Origin: an uncultured Woeseiaceae bacterium
GTDB lineage: Bacteria > Pseudomonadota > Gammaproteobacteria > Steroidobacterales > Woeseiaceae
Assembly (NCBI GenBank): GCA_945788625.1
Contig: CALZMQ010000040.1
Coordinates: 1 to 34,515, forward strand
DNA: 34,515 nt
Reading direction: 5' to 3'
The position numbers and the translations under genes are program-made. Of the stretch, positions 1-9,967 are shown piece after piece. Below the pieces are notes generated by a model, which worked only from the letters and a program-made list of their open reading frames with translations, had not been told where the DNA came from and did not search any database. Positions within the stretch are counted from its first letter, which is position 1, and each line of letters starts with the position of its first letter.

Positions 1-1830
<1,830 letters not shown>

Positions 1831-2286
1831 TTAAGCGCCCGTTTTCGAGACCATCAGGAAGAAGAGCACCAATACACTGGCAAAGGCGGGCGCGCCCAGC
1901 GCGACCCACACGCGCATCAGGCCGCGGTAATCCGCGCGCCCGGCGCCGCCTGCGATGAGTCTCCTGATACGAATCTGGATCCAGACCACGGGAATCCAGC
2001 ACATTCCGACGAACACGTAGAGGGAAATGACGGCAATGAACCATGGCGACCCGAAGGAGATGCCGAGTTTGTCCATCAGCCACAGCCCACTCAACAGTTG
2101 CACGACGACAGCCGGTGTCGTGAACATCCAGTCGGCCATGACCACGCTGCGAGTCGTCACCGCCATTGCCTCGTCGTTTTCGCTGAGGTAGGCCTTCAGC
2201 ATGAAAAAGGCCGTGCCGATGCCGGTCCCGAACAGGATCGTTGCGCTGAGAACGTGCACCAGCTTGACCCACAGGTACGGCGTCAT
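1831..2286 (-). CDS. DUF2269 family integral membrane protein
   Basis: A 151-residue polytopic inner-membrane protein. The N-terminus MTPYLWVKLVHVLSATILFG and later PVVWIQIRIRRL are typical of the DUF2269 family of predicted membrane proteins, whose function is unknown. Four hydrophobic segments are visible at about residues 4-28, 45-72, 80-103 and 128-147. The length is normal for the family. Its ATG directly follows the TGA of the upstream oxidoreductase (TGAATG), so it is the last gene of a run that starts with the sortase-system response regulator. Whether it works with the sortase system or merely shares the transcript cannot be told from sequence. Confidence 0.85.
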   Translation of the reverse strand: MTPYLWVKLVHVLSATILFGTGIGTAFFMLKAYLSENDEAMAVTTRSVVMADWMFTTPAVVVQLLSGLWLMDKLGISFGSPWFIAVISLYVFVGMCWIPVVWIQIRIRRLIAGGAGRADYRGLMRVWVALGAPAFASVLVLFFLMVSKTGA

Positions 2287-3420
2287 TCAGCCCACCCGTT
2301 CATCGACGTGCCACTCGATATCGAACTCCCGTAGTTCGTCATCGAATTCGGACATCGTGATCATCCCGAGACAGGGAGCCGCGCCGCGATTCGCAAGCCG
2401 CCCGGACGCAAGCTTGCGGGCCAGTATCAATGCCGGGGTGCAGGGAATCTCCGGACCGTGGTTCTGCTGTGCCGTCAGGAGCCAGGTGAGGGTCAACGCA
2501 TTGCGATCCTTGCCGACACCCGAGAGCCTGATGTGCATGCCGCCAATGTCCGAGCCGAGCTTTTCGAGCCGGCGGCTCATCCATCTGAAAGTTGGCACGA
2601 GGCAGTCCCACTTGTTGACGATCCGCAGTCGTGTCACCCAGCCCATCGACCATAACGTCAGCTGCTCCCATTTGGCTTCGAGAGCTGCATGGAAAGTCAC
2701 CGTCTTCGATCCGGGCACATAGTCCGGCAGCAAACCGAGATCCGGTACGTCGCAGGCCCCTGAAAGCCTGAGCCCCAGGGCGGGATAGCGCTGCGTCTTC
2801 ATGTTCTGCCAGCCGTGCATCGTGATCCACCGCCCCTCGACGAGGACTTTGAACGGTTGGCCACAATAACTCAATACGGCCGCTACGGTGCCCGCGCCCC
2901 TGGGCGTCCGGTGCGCCGGCGCGATCCCTATCTCGATGTCGTGGATTGACTCGAATCGCTCCCTGAGCATGTCGATTACCGCGCTGGAGACGCCCGGCAA
3001 CGTGCTGGCACCGGAAACCAACAGCACGTCTGCGTCCTTAGCTTCCTCGTTCAACGAATCGAAATCCTGGACGAATTCCCGGCCGTCCGCGAGATCGATG
3101 TAGTGGCTGCCACATGCGATACAGGCTCTAGCGACCCGGTAGTCCTGCCCCTGGTATGGCCCGACGGTATGAATGACGATATCCGGCTTGAGCTTTGCAA
3201 GTTCGTCTTCGAAATCCACCGATGACTGGTCCAGGCGAGCCGCCCTGATCGTTGTGTCGTGGTCGAGCGTCCGCAGCTCGTCGGCAAGCGTCTGCGCACG
3301 GGACTTATTGCGGCTCGTAACGACCAGTTCCGCCTCTCTCTCCCCGGCCAGGCGCCGGCATATCCGGCCCCCGAAATGCCCGGTCGCCCCGATAACGACG
3401 ATTACAGTGGTATCACTCAA
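2287..3420 (-). CDS. saccharopine dehydrogenase-like NAD(P)-binding oxidoreductase
   Basis: A 377-residue cytoplasmic protein with an N-terminal Rossmann fold: VIGATGHFGGRICRRL at about 9-24, followed by a strand ending in TSRNKSRAQ. This is typical of the saccharopine dehydrogenase NADP-binding family. A second conserved patch, HTVGPYQGQDYRVARACI, lies near 85-102. The substrate is unknown; true lysine-pathway saccharopine dehydrogenases differ in the C-terminal half. The chosen start is a TTG that overlaps the TGA of the sensor kinase gene (TTGA); no upstream ATG is available without entering that gene. The overlap, and the abutting DUF2269 gene, imply one transcript with the sortase-system kinase and regulator. 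Confidence 0.85.
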   Translation of the reverse strand: MSDTTVIVVIGATGHFGGRICRRLAGEREAELVVTSRNKSRAQTLADELRTLDHDTTIRAARLDQSSVDFEDELAKLKPDIVIHTVGPYQGQDYRVARACIACGSHYIDLADGREFVQDFDSLNEEAKDADVLLVSGASTLPGVSSAVIDMLRERFESIHDIEIGIAPAHRTPRGAGTVAAVLSYCGQPFKVLVEGRWITMHGWQNMKTQRYPALGLRLSGACDVPDLGLLPDYVPGSKTVTFHAALEAKWEQLTLWSMGWVTRLRIVNKWDCLVPTFRWMSRRLEKLGSDIGGMHIRLSGVGKDRNALTLTWLLTAQQNHGPEIPCTPALILARKLASGRLANRGAAPCLGMITMSEFDDELREFDIEWHVDERVG

Positions 3421-5456
3421 GCCGTCGCCGCGCCTCGTGGCAGTGTCACGCTGAACACGACCCCGCCATCGACGTTGTCGGCCTCGATGCGTCCTCCGTG
3501 CCCGGCCGCTATGAGGCGCGCGACGTACAACCCCAGCCCGAGGTGACGCGTGTTCTCGCCGGCGCGCATCGAGACCATGGAATCGAACATCTGCGTTCGC
3601 ATGCGCTCCGGCAGGGGCGGGCCCGGATTGGTCACGGAAAGCACCAGCCCGGCATCGGCCGGTTCGAGACCGATGGCAATCATGTCGCCCTCAGTGCTGA
3701 AGTCCACCGCGTTGTCGATCAGCTTGTCGAGCATCTGGATCAGCAGCTCCGGAGCCCCGGTCATGTTCGCATCGGCCGTCCCGTAGTCGAAACTGAACCG
3801 TCTCTCCGTGTAGACGTCGCGGTAGGCTCTGACCGTAGAGTCCAGGACCTTGCGCAGGTCGAAGGGCTCGGGCTCCGCGTTGGCCATGAGCTCTTCCACC
3901 CGGCTCGCCTCGCTCATCGCGCTCAATATACGTCGCAGCCGGTCCGCGCCCTCACGGGCACGGGTCGTGTATCCGACACTGGTGTCGCTCAGTTCCTCGT
4001 GTTCCAGGTTCTCCAGCGACGATGTGACTATAGCCAGCGGCGTGCGCAGTTCATGGGAGAGCTTTGAAGCCAGTGACCTCAGGTACTCGTTGTAGTCACC
4101 CAGTTGTTTCAAAACGCTGGAAAAACTGCGCGACAGGTCGCCGATCTCGTCTGCCGCGAGCGCACTTGGCAAAGCGGATTGCACGGCCTCTTTTTCGAGC
4201 GCCGCTTCGGCCGCGACAGAAAGCCGGTGAATGCGCCGCGACAGCCACGTAGCGTAGCCCAGCAGCGTACCCGCGACGAGTATCGTTGCGATCAGGGTTA
4301 CATTGATGAGGCGAACGAGGCCCTCGTTGGTGAGGCTGAGAATCGCATCTGTTCCCTGCTGAAGTACTACGGCGCCGAGCGGTTCGCCGTCGGCAATGAT
4401 CGGTGCGGCCACCGCGACAATCGCCCTGCCGCTTTCATCGCTGCGGAACCAGCTTGCCGTCTCGCGACCCGCCAGTGCCGAGCTGACATAGGGTTGCTGT
4501 TCGCGCCCGAGCGGATCCGGCTCGGCGAAGGTCGCGGCCTTGCCCGTCTCTACCAGCAGGTCGTATACGCGCCGGGAGAACCCGGAGCGCACCGTGCCGG
4601 CCAAGTCGTCGCCGGGTTTGCCAACCGATGCGATTCGCCAGCCCGAGGTATCGGTGACGAGCATGCGCATGTCGGACTGCACGAGTACCAGTCCCTCGGC
4701 GATGGCCGTAATCTCCGGCGACACGCGCACCGCGCGCCCGGGCACATCGCCGCCGAAGCTGCGACTGCGGGCGCCGGCAATCGATGCATCGCCGGTATTG
4801 TTCACGACGACTCCAAGATGCGTTCCGAGCAGTGCCGCCGGTATCCTGGCCTCGATTCGATAGCCGCCCGGAGCGTCCTGCCAGTGCGCCGTAATGGCGG
4901 GCTCCGGCGTAAACCCGAAGTCATTTTGCTTGTAGCTCAGGATCCCCCCGGGCGCCTCGGCCGCGAACACGAAAGTCTCCCGCAGATATGGTGGGTTGGC
5001 GCTCACTAGGCTTACGCGATCGGCGAACCGCTGTCCTTCGTCGAGAACGATACTCTGCGACGATGTGTAGACGATTTCGCGATCACTGACGTCGACATAC
5101 AGGTAGAGCGTCTGGCCGTATGTGCCGGCGGCGAAGCGAACGGGCCCGTCCACTCCTCGCAGGGACCTGAGGGAATCGACGCCGATCGACCAGTCGTCGA
5201 AATAACCGTCGATTTCCGGACGGGATCGCAGATCGTGAATGTAGAGCTGGTCACCGCTGTCCGACACGGCGTCCTGCAAAGGAAACTCCTCGCGATAAAG
5301 TGCCATGGAGTTGGCAAGCGCGCGTGCCGTATTGGCGAGCATCTGCTGCTGACCGGTGCGCAATGCCGATTCCGTTTCACGCAGGAACTCGCACCCGGCC
5401 CAGGGCAGCATCAGGGTCAGCAGGCTGACGAGCAAAAGCTGGCGCTTGAGGTTCAT
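3417..5456 (-). CDS. pdsS: dedicated sortase system sensor histidine kinase
   Basis: A 679-residue membrane sensor kinase of the type found beside class GN sortases. Seen in order: membrane anchor at ~6-22; a large periplasmic region whose first half (about 75-220: PEIDGYFDDWS, TLYLYVDVSD, GGYRIEARIPAALLG) resembles a CBM9-type beta-sandwich; a second extracytoplasmic part to ~375; a second membrane segment at ~383-404; a HAMP-like linker; the H-box SHELRTP with phospho-acceptor His468; N-box Asn582; and the G2 motif GLGLY at ~640-644. The G1 box reads NPGPPLP, with Asn in place of the usual Asp. It begins 13 bases after the regulator gene and overlaps the next gene, so it lies within one operon. 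Family assignment is from overall pattern and context. Confidence 0.88.
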   Translation of the reverse strand: MNLKRQLLLVSLLTLMLPWAGCEFLRETESALRTGQQQMLANTARALANSMALYREEFPLQDAVSDSGDQLYIHDLRSRPEIDGYFDDWSIGVDSLRSLRGVDGPVRFAAGTYGQTLYLYVDVSDREIVYTSSQSIVLDEGQRFADRVSLVSANPPYLRETFVFAAEAPGGILSYKQNDFGFTPEPAITAHWQDAPGGYRIEARIPAALLGTHLGVVVNNTGDASIAGARSRSFGGDVPGRAVRVSPEITAIAEGLVLVQSDMRMLVTDTSGWRIASVGKPGDDLAGTVRSGFSRRVYDLLVETGKAATFAEPDPLGREQQPYVSSALAGRETASWFRSDESGRAIVAVAAPIIADGEPLGAVVLQQGTDAILSLTNEGLVRLINVTLIATILVAGTLLGYATWLSRRIHRLSVAAEAALEKEAVQSALPSALAADEIGDLSRSFSSVLKQLGDYNEYLRSLASKLSHELRTPLAIVTSSLENLEHEELSDTSVGYTTRAREGADRLRRILSAMSEASRVEELMANAEPEPFDLRKVLDSTVRAYRDVYTERRFSFDYGTADANMTGAPELLIQMLDKLIDNAVDFSTEGDMIAIGLEPADAGLVLSVTNPGPPLPERMRTQMFDSMVSMRAGENTRHLGLGLYVARLIAAGHGGRIEADNVDGGVVFSVTLPRGAATA

Positions 5457-5469
5457 CGCCGGTTGCCGG

Positions 5470-6174
5470 CTAGTCGCTCAACCAGCGATAGCCCATGCCG
5501 TAAACGGTTTCGATGGCGTCGAAACCCGAGTCGATGGCGAGAAACTTGCGGCGGATTCGTTTCACATGTGAAGTGATGGTGTTGTCATCTAGCACCGCCT
5601 GTGCCGCGTCCATCAATTGCTGCCGGTTTTTGACGTGACCCGGATAACGAGCCATCGCGTGCACCAGCCAGAATTCCGTCAGTGTCAGGCCGACGGTCTG
5701 ATCCTGCCAGTGAACGGTCATGCGCTCGGTATCGATGGTCAGGTCGCCGCGCGACAGGTGACTTTCGGCGCCCTGCGGTTTTTGCATGGCATCCAGCCGC
5801 CGAAACAGGGCGGCAACCCGTGCCATCAGGTGCGGCAGGCTGATGTCCTTGGTCAGGTAGTCGTCCGCGCCCAGCCTCAGCCCCGACACCGCGTCGAACT
5901 CGCTGTCGCGAGCCGTGAGAAAGATAATCGGCAGGTCGGCCGAGCGTGCGCGCAGTTCGCGGCATAACTCGAAGCCACCCTCGACGTCATCCTTGAGATT
6001 GATGTCGATAACGACGAGGTCCGGAAGCCGGCTCTCGAACGCGTTCAGCGCGGGTGCGCGGGCTTCGTAGGTGTCCACGACATAACCCTCCCGGCGAAAC
6101 GCCGCCGCGTAGTTATCCCGTATCGCCGCTTCGTCCTCAACGACTGCTATCCGTTTTGCCACTTTGGCCTCCAT
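5470..6174 (-). CDS. pdsR: dedicated sortase system response regulator (OmpR family)
   Basis: A 234-residue two-component regulator. The receiver domain shows the acidic pair Glu13-Asp14, phospho-acceptor Asp57 (DLVVIDINL), Thr87 and Lys109. The C-terminal winged helix (about 140-232) contains LTLTEFWLV and NTITSHVKRIRRKF, and ends GMGYRWLSD as in OmpR/PhoB proteins. It is the first gene of a minus-strand operon with the sensor kinase and is transcribed away from the sortase target gene, the usual arrangement of the proteobacterial dedicated sortase system. The listed start is ATG. A GTG four codons downstream has a GGAGG five bases before it and may be the true start. The likely target is the shared intergenic region. 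Confidence 0.9.
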   Translation of the reverse strand: MEAKVAKRIAVVEDEAAIRDNYAAAFRREGYVVDTYEARAPALNAFESRLPDLVVIDINLKDDVEGGFELCRELRARSADLPIIFLTARDSEFDAVSGLRLGADDYLTKDISLPHLMARVAALFRRLDAMQKPQGAESHLSRGDLTIDTERMTVHWQDQTVGLTLTEFWLVHAMARYPGHVKNRQQLMDAAQAVLDDNTITSHVKRIRRKFLAIDSGFDAIETVYGMGYRWLSD

Positions 6175-6183
6175 TCGCTACTC

Positions 6184-6219
6184 GCCACAATTTGCCACAT
6201 TACGTCGGTGCATTGCCAT
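6184..6219. promoter_or_regulatory. candidate binding repeats in the sortase divergent promoter
   Basis: In the ~107-base gap between the divergent regulator and target genes, three similar half-sites begin at 6184 (GCCACA), 6194 (GCCACA) and 6215 (GCCATG). They are spaced 10 and 21 bases apart and so lie on one face of the helix, as OmpR-family regulators prefer. A fourth GCCAC lies at 6158 inside the regulator gene. No convincing -35/-10 pair was recognised. Assignment to the response regulator is inference. Confidence 0.3.
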
Positions 6220-6281
6220 GCCGGGGCCCATGGAGCGACGAATTCCCCAGTTGAAATACTGAGGACCCAATGGAGGCCGCA

Positions 6282-8345
6282 ATGCACAGATCAAGAAACT
6301 ACACACGCCCCGGAACCTGGGTGCTCGTGATGCTCCTGTTGCTCGGATCGACCGCATCACTCGCCGAGGGGCCGCCGCCGAACCAGGCCGGGACCGGGAG
6401 CCTGCTCTGGCGGATGGCGAACGGGTACAAAACCGCCACCCTGCTGAACACAGATGTCGACATGCAAATAAGCGGCCTGGTCGCGCGAGTCTCCGTGCGG
6501 CAGGAGTTTCGCAATGACGGCAGCGAGTGGGTCGAAGGGATTTACGTGTTTCCGCTCCCGGACGAGGCCGCCGTCGACCGCATGCGCCTGCACATCGGCG
6601 AGCGCTTTATCGAGGGCGATATCCAGGAAAAGGAACGAGCGAAAAAAACCTATGAAAAAGCAAAACAGGCAGGTAAAAAAGCGAGCCTCGTCGAGCAGCA
6701 ACGTGCCAACCTGTTTACGACGTCGGTGGCAAACGTCGCACCCGGCGAGCTGGTGGTCGTCGAGATCGAATACCTGGAAGACATTCGCTACGAGGATGGC
6801 AGCTTCAGCATTCGATTCCCGATGACGCTGACGCCGCGATACGTCAGCGGCCAGGCGCTGCCCGACAAGGTCGGCAGCGGTTGGTCGCCCGATACGGACC
6901 GCATACCCGATGCGTCCACGATCACGCCACCCATGGTATCAAGCTCGCGGGGCCACAAAATCAGCCTGACTGCCAATGTAAATGCTGGCGTGCTCCTGGA
7001 AACGATCAACAGCCGATACCACCCGGTGACCGTAACCGAGCAGAATGGAGAATACGCAGCATCGTTGCGAGACGGCCAGGTTGCCATGGACCATGATTTC
7101 GAGCTGGTCTGGCGGCCGGTTTCCTCGGCGGAGCCGCGGGTGATGGCCTTCGCCGAAACCATCGACGGGCAGCCCTATCACCTGTTGATGGTGATGCCGC
7201 CGGACCAGGAAGCGGCGCCCGCCGCGCTGATGCCGCGCGAGGTAATCATCATCGTCGATACGTCCGGCTCCATGCATGGCGTTTCCATCGCCCAGGCCAA
7301 ACGTGCGGTGAAGCTGGCGCTCGAAGGCCTGCAGCCGGGCGATCGCTTCAACGTCATTGAATTCAACTCTCATACCAATGCGCTGTACACGCAAAGCGTT
7401 GCGGCGAGAAGCCTGAATATCGGCAATGCGCTGCGATTCGTGCAACAGCTGCAGGCCAACGGAGGAACCGAAATGCGGCCGGCATTGTCGATGGCACTCA
7501 GTTCCCGGCCCGTCGAAACGCATCTGCGGCAGGTTGTTTTCGTTACCGACGGCAGCGTCGGCTACGAGGACGAGATGTTCTCCATGATTGAAGACAAGCT
7601 CGGTAATGCGCGCCTTTTTACCGTGGGCATCGGGTCGGCACCGAACAGCTGGTTCATGCGCAAAGCGGCGGAGGCGGGTAGAGGCTCCTACACGTTCATC
7701 AGTGCGCTGCACGAGGTTCGCGAGAAGATGGATGCGCTGTTCTCGAAGCTCGAGCATCCGCAGGTGACCGATATCGACGTACAGTGGCCGAGCGGCGTCA
7801 TCGTCGAGAGCTATCCCGATACCGTGCCGGACCTCTATAGCGGCGAGCCGGTGACCGTGAAGGCGAAATCGTCGAGCGAATTCCGAGCTGGCGACACCGT
7901 GCGGATCAGTGGCAACTCGGTGTCAGGTGGCTGGTCCACGTCGCTGCCGCTCAATTCACCGCGGCAGGATGAGGGCATCGGTGCACTGTGGGCCCGCGCC
8001 AGGATAGCGGAACTGCTCGACGACGAACGGCGCCAGGTCAATCCGGAGGAAGCACGTTCGGCGATCGTGGCAACCGCGATCGCGCACCACCTCGTCAGCA
8101 AGTACACGAGCCTCGTGGCCGTCGACAAGACACCCGTTCGTTCTTCCGGCGATCCGCTCACCAGCGAGCAGGTGGCAAACCTGATGCCGTACGGCCAGAG
8201 TACCAACGCTATCTTCGGTTTCCCGGCGACGGCAACCAGCGCACCAATGCAGCGTGTAATCGGCGTCTTGTTCCTGCTGGCCGCATTGCTGCTGGTCGCG
8301 GCACGACGTTCGAAACGCCTGGTTTGTCATGGCCGTCCGGCATAG
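6282..8345 (+). CDS. sortase target protein with VIT and VWA domains
   Basis: Surface protein and presumed substrate of the adjacent sortase. Residues below are numbered from an ATG at 6270; I prefer the ATG at 6282 (residue 5) because GGAGG lies five bases before it. Visible: signal peptide (WVLVMLLLLGSTASLAEG, ~17-34); VIT domain (~40-170); VWA domain (~322-490) with MIDAS residues DTSGS at 330-334, Thr400 and VTDG at 425-428; and a C-terminal sorting signal made of FPATAT (651-656), a hydrophobic helix (~663-678) and a basic tail RRSKR. The sorting motif departs from LPxTG at two positions (Phe for Leu, Ala for Gly). The sortase gene overlaps its last 17 bases. The combination of VIT, VWA and a sorting signal is diagnostic of the marine proteobacterial sortase target family. 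Confidence 0.93.
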   Translation: MHRSRNYTRPGTWVLVMLLLLGSTASLAEGPPPNQAGTGSLLWRMANGYKTATLLNTDVDMQISGLVARVSVRQEFRNDGSEWVEGIYVFPLPDEAAVDRMRLHIGERFIEGDIQEKERAKKTYEKAKQAGKKASLVEQQRANLFTTSVANVAPGELVVVEIEYLEDIRYEDGSFSIRFPMTLTPRYVSGQALPDKVGSGWSPDTDRIPDASTITPPMVSSSRGHKISLTANVNAGVLLETINSRYHPVTVTEQNGEYAASLRDGQVAMDHDFELVWRPVSSAEPRVMAFAETIDGQPYHLLMVMPPDQEAAPAALMPREVIIIVDTSGSMHGVSIAQAKRAVKLALEGLQPGDRFNVIEFNSHTNALYTQSVAARSLNIGNALRFVQQLQANGGTEMRPALSMALSSRPVETHLRQVVFVTDGSVGYEDEMFSMIEDKLGNARLFTVGIGSAPNSWFMRKAAEAGRGSYTFISALHEVREKMDALFSKLEHPQVTDIDVQWPSGVIVESYPDTVPDLYSGEPVTVKAKSSSEFRAGDTVRISGNSVSGGWSTSLPLNSPRQDEGIGALWARARIAELLDDERRQVNPEEARSAIVATAIAHHLVSKYTSLVAVDKTPVRSSGDPLTSEQVANLMPYGQSTNAIFGFPATATSAPMQRVIGVLFLLAALLLVAARRSKRLVCHGRPA

Positions 8346-8910
8346 GTACGCGGGTCGTATCGTCGTGGCCTGCCTGCTCTGTCTCGGATTCTGGCACCTG
8401 GGTTCCGGCGCTTACATTCCGGCGAAGGCCTGGCTGGCGCAGGAACTCATGCAGCGGGCGTGGCTGCGCGCCCGCCAGGACGTCGAGCGGCCGCCGCCCT
8501 GGCCATGGGCGGACACCTGGCCCGTGGCGCGCCTGACGGCGAAGTCGCGGGAGATCGACCTGATCGTGCTCGAAGGAGGTTCGGGCCGCACGCTCGCTTT
8601 CGCACCCGGACACCTGAGCGCGAGTGCCATGCCGGGCGAGGTCGGCAATACGGTCATCGCGGGGCACCGTGACACGCACTTCCGGTTCCTGAGGGACGTC
8701 GAGGCGGGCGAGTTGCTGAGCATCGAGTCCACCAAGGGCCAGAAGCACGTTTACAAGGTGCTCGGCGCGGAGATCGTCGATTCGCGCAAAGGAAGCCTGG
8801 TCCTGGACACCGACACGGCGATGCTCACGCTGGTTACCTGTTATCCATTCGAAGCCCGCGAGGCAGGCGGCCCGCTACGCTACGTCGTGACGGCCAAACT
8901 GCTGTTTTGA
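8329..8910 (+). CDS. class GN sortase
   Basis: A 193-residue transpeptidase of the Gram-negative sortase class, anchored by an N-terminal membrane helix (~9-26) with its catalytic domain in the periplasm. The catalytic triad is visible: His113 (VIAGHRDTHF), Cys171 (LTLVTCYPF) and Arg184 (GGPLRYVV). The PWPWADTWPVARL segment at ~57-69 is typical of this class. It overlaps the 3' end of its target gene by 17 bases, so the two are cotranscribed. Its own 3' end overlaps the convergent NUDIX gene by 36 bases, and no terminator is seen. It presumably cleaves the FPATAT signal of the upstream protein; the acceptor nucleophile in the Gram-negative envelope is unknown. Confidence 0.95.
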   Translation: MAVRHRYAGRIVVACLLCLGFWHLGSGAYIPAKAWLAQELMQRAWLRARQDVERPPPWPWADTWPVARLTAKSREIDLIVLEGGSGRTLAFAPGHLSASAMPGEVGNTVIAGHRDTHFRFLRDVEAGELLSIESTKGQKHVYKVLGAEIVDSRKGSLVLDTDTAMLTLVTCYPFEAREAGGPLRYVVTAKLLF

Positions 8911-9429
8911 CGCAAAAACCTTCAGCAGCGCAGCGGCACTAATGGCATCTGTGATTTCCCCGTCAAGCACCAGCTGCACCGCGGCCTCGAATGGCAGCTT
9001 GCGCAGCGATATGTCCTCTGTTTCCTCGAGGCTCGGCTCGCCGAACGACAGCCGGGTGGCAACGTAAACGATGCCGGCTTCGTCCGTAATCGAATTGCTG
9101 GTGTGCAGGCACATCAACTCTTCCCAGTTATCGGCACGAATGCCGGTCTCTTCCAGCAGCTCACGCTTCGCTGCATCGAGCGGCGACTCGTCGAGCGACG
9201 CCCCGCCCATGGGCAACTCCCAGGAATACTCGCCGAGCGTGTAACGGCTCTGACCGACCAGCCAGGTGTTGTTTTGTTCGTCCAGCACGAGCACGGCGAC
9301 GGCGCGGTTCTTGAAGTGGACGTGACCGTAAAGGTTGTGCCCGCCGCCGGGGTTTACGACCTGGTCCTCACGAACCTGCATCCAGTCGTTTTCGTAAATC
9401 GTCCGCGAGGAGATCTTCTTCCAACTCAT
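8875..9429 (-). CDS. NUDIX hydrolase, ADP-ribose pyrophosphatase-like
   Basis: A 184-residue cytoplasmic hydrolase with a perfect Nudix box: GGASLDE, seven residues, then RELLEETGI at about 95-103. This coordinates the catalytic magnesium. The N-terminal half (VVNPGGGHNLYGHVHFKNRAV) resembles ADP-ribose/nucleoside-diphosphate-sugar pyrophosphatases, but the exact substrate cannot be read. The ATG at 9429 is chosen because it begins at MSWKKISSRTIYEN, the normal N-terminus for the family, and overlaps the TGA of the upstream SRPBCC gene (ATGA). The frame stays open further upstream only because it runs through that gene. It is convergent with, and overlaps, the sortase gene by 36 bases. Confidence 0.9.
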   Translation of the reverse strand: MSWKKISSRTIYENDWMQVREDQVVNPGGGHNLYGHVHFKNRAVAVLVLDEQNNTWLVGQSRYTLGEYSWELPMGGASLDESPLDAAKRELLEETGIRADNWEELMCLHTSNSITDEAGIVYVATRLSFGEPSLEETEDISLRKLPFEAAVQLVLDGEITDAISAAALLKVFASKQQFGRHDVA

Positions 9430-9884
9430 GCTCTGCCGCCGGCAAGTTCGGTCTCTACCATCAATTTGAAGCGATTCATGTCGTCGTTCGTGCGGCTGCA
9501 GATTGATTTGCGCATGAAAAACGCCATGACCTTCATGAAACCCCTGAACATGTAATTCGTGTTGGTGACCCAGCGTGTCTTGCCATCGTCCGTCTCCTCG
9601 AATCGATTGAAGATGATGACCGTGCCCCATTTGGACTCGTAGGTGCCACCCAGAAAATCGGGTTCCCGGCGAGCGGTAATCGTCTCGGTCATCGCGACCT
9701 CGCGGCCTTTCTCATCGTATATCAATTCGGATACGGCCTCGGGTTGGCCGGGATTCCCCGATTTGTGCGTGAACGATTTAAGCGTCGGTTGCCACTTTGT
9801 CATGTTGTCCGGGTCGTCGAACAAACGCCAGACGGTCGCGCGATCCGCGTCGATCAGGATTTCGCTCTTGTGTTTCATCCGCAT
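9426..9884 (-). CDS. SRPBCC family protein (START-like lipid/ligand-binding fold)
   Basis: A 152-residue soluble protein with the polyketide cyclase/START-like pattern: an N-terminal strand (SEILIDADRATVWRLFDDPDNMTKWQPTL), a central set of strands, and a long C-terminal helix (MRKSICSRTNDDMNRFKLMVE). Proteins of this fold bind hydrophobic ligands; no catalytic residues can be assigned. It is coupled to the downstream NUDIX gene by an ATGA overlap. A second ATG two codons in is an alternative start. It is divergent from the MATE exporter. The intergenic DNA contains a short inverted repeat CGATA-N6-TATCG at 9904-9919, of unknown meaning. Confidence 0.83.
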   Translation of the reverse strand: MRMKHKSEILIDADRATVWRLFDDPDNMTKWQPTLKSFTHKSGNPGQPEAVSELIYDEKGREVAMTETITARREPDFLGGTYESKWGTVIIFNRFEETDDGKTRWVTNTNYMFRGFMKVMAFFMRKSICSRTNDDMNRFKLMVETELAGGRA

Positions 9885-9967
9885 TACCTGTATTCGTCGT
9901 TTTCGATAATAGCCTATCGTGCCTGGTGCCTCTTACATCGTATGAACCCAGGGGCACGGGACACTTG

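Noticed and set aside
4104..5009. A 301-codon open frame on the plus strand
   Set aside because: It lies wholly inside the sensor kinase gene on the opposite strand and has no recognisable protein features; it is a shadow of GC-rich codon use.
9797..9967. Upstream extension of the first MATE frame
   Set aside because: The residues are not MATE-like and overlap the divergent SRPBCC gene; the family N-terminus begins at 9968.
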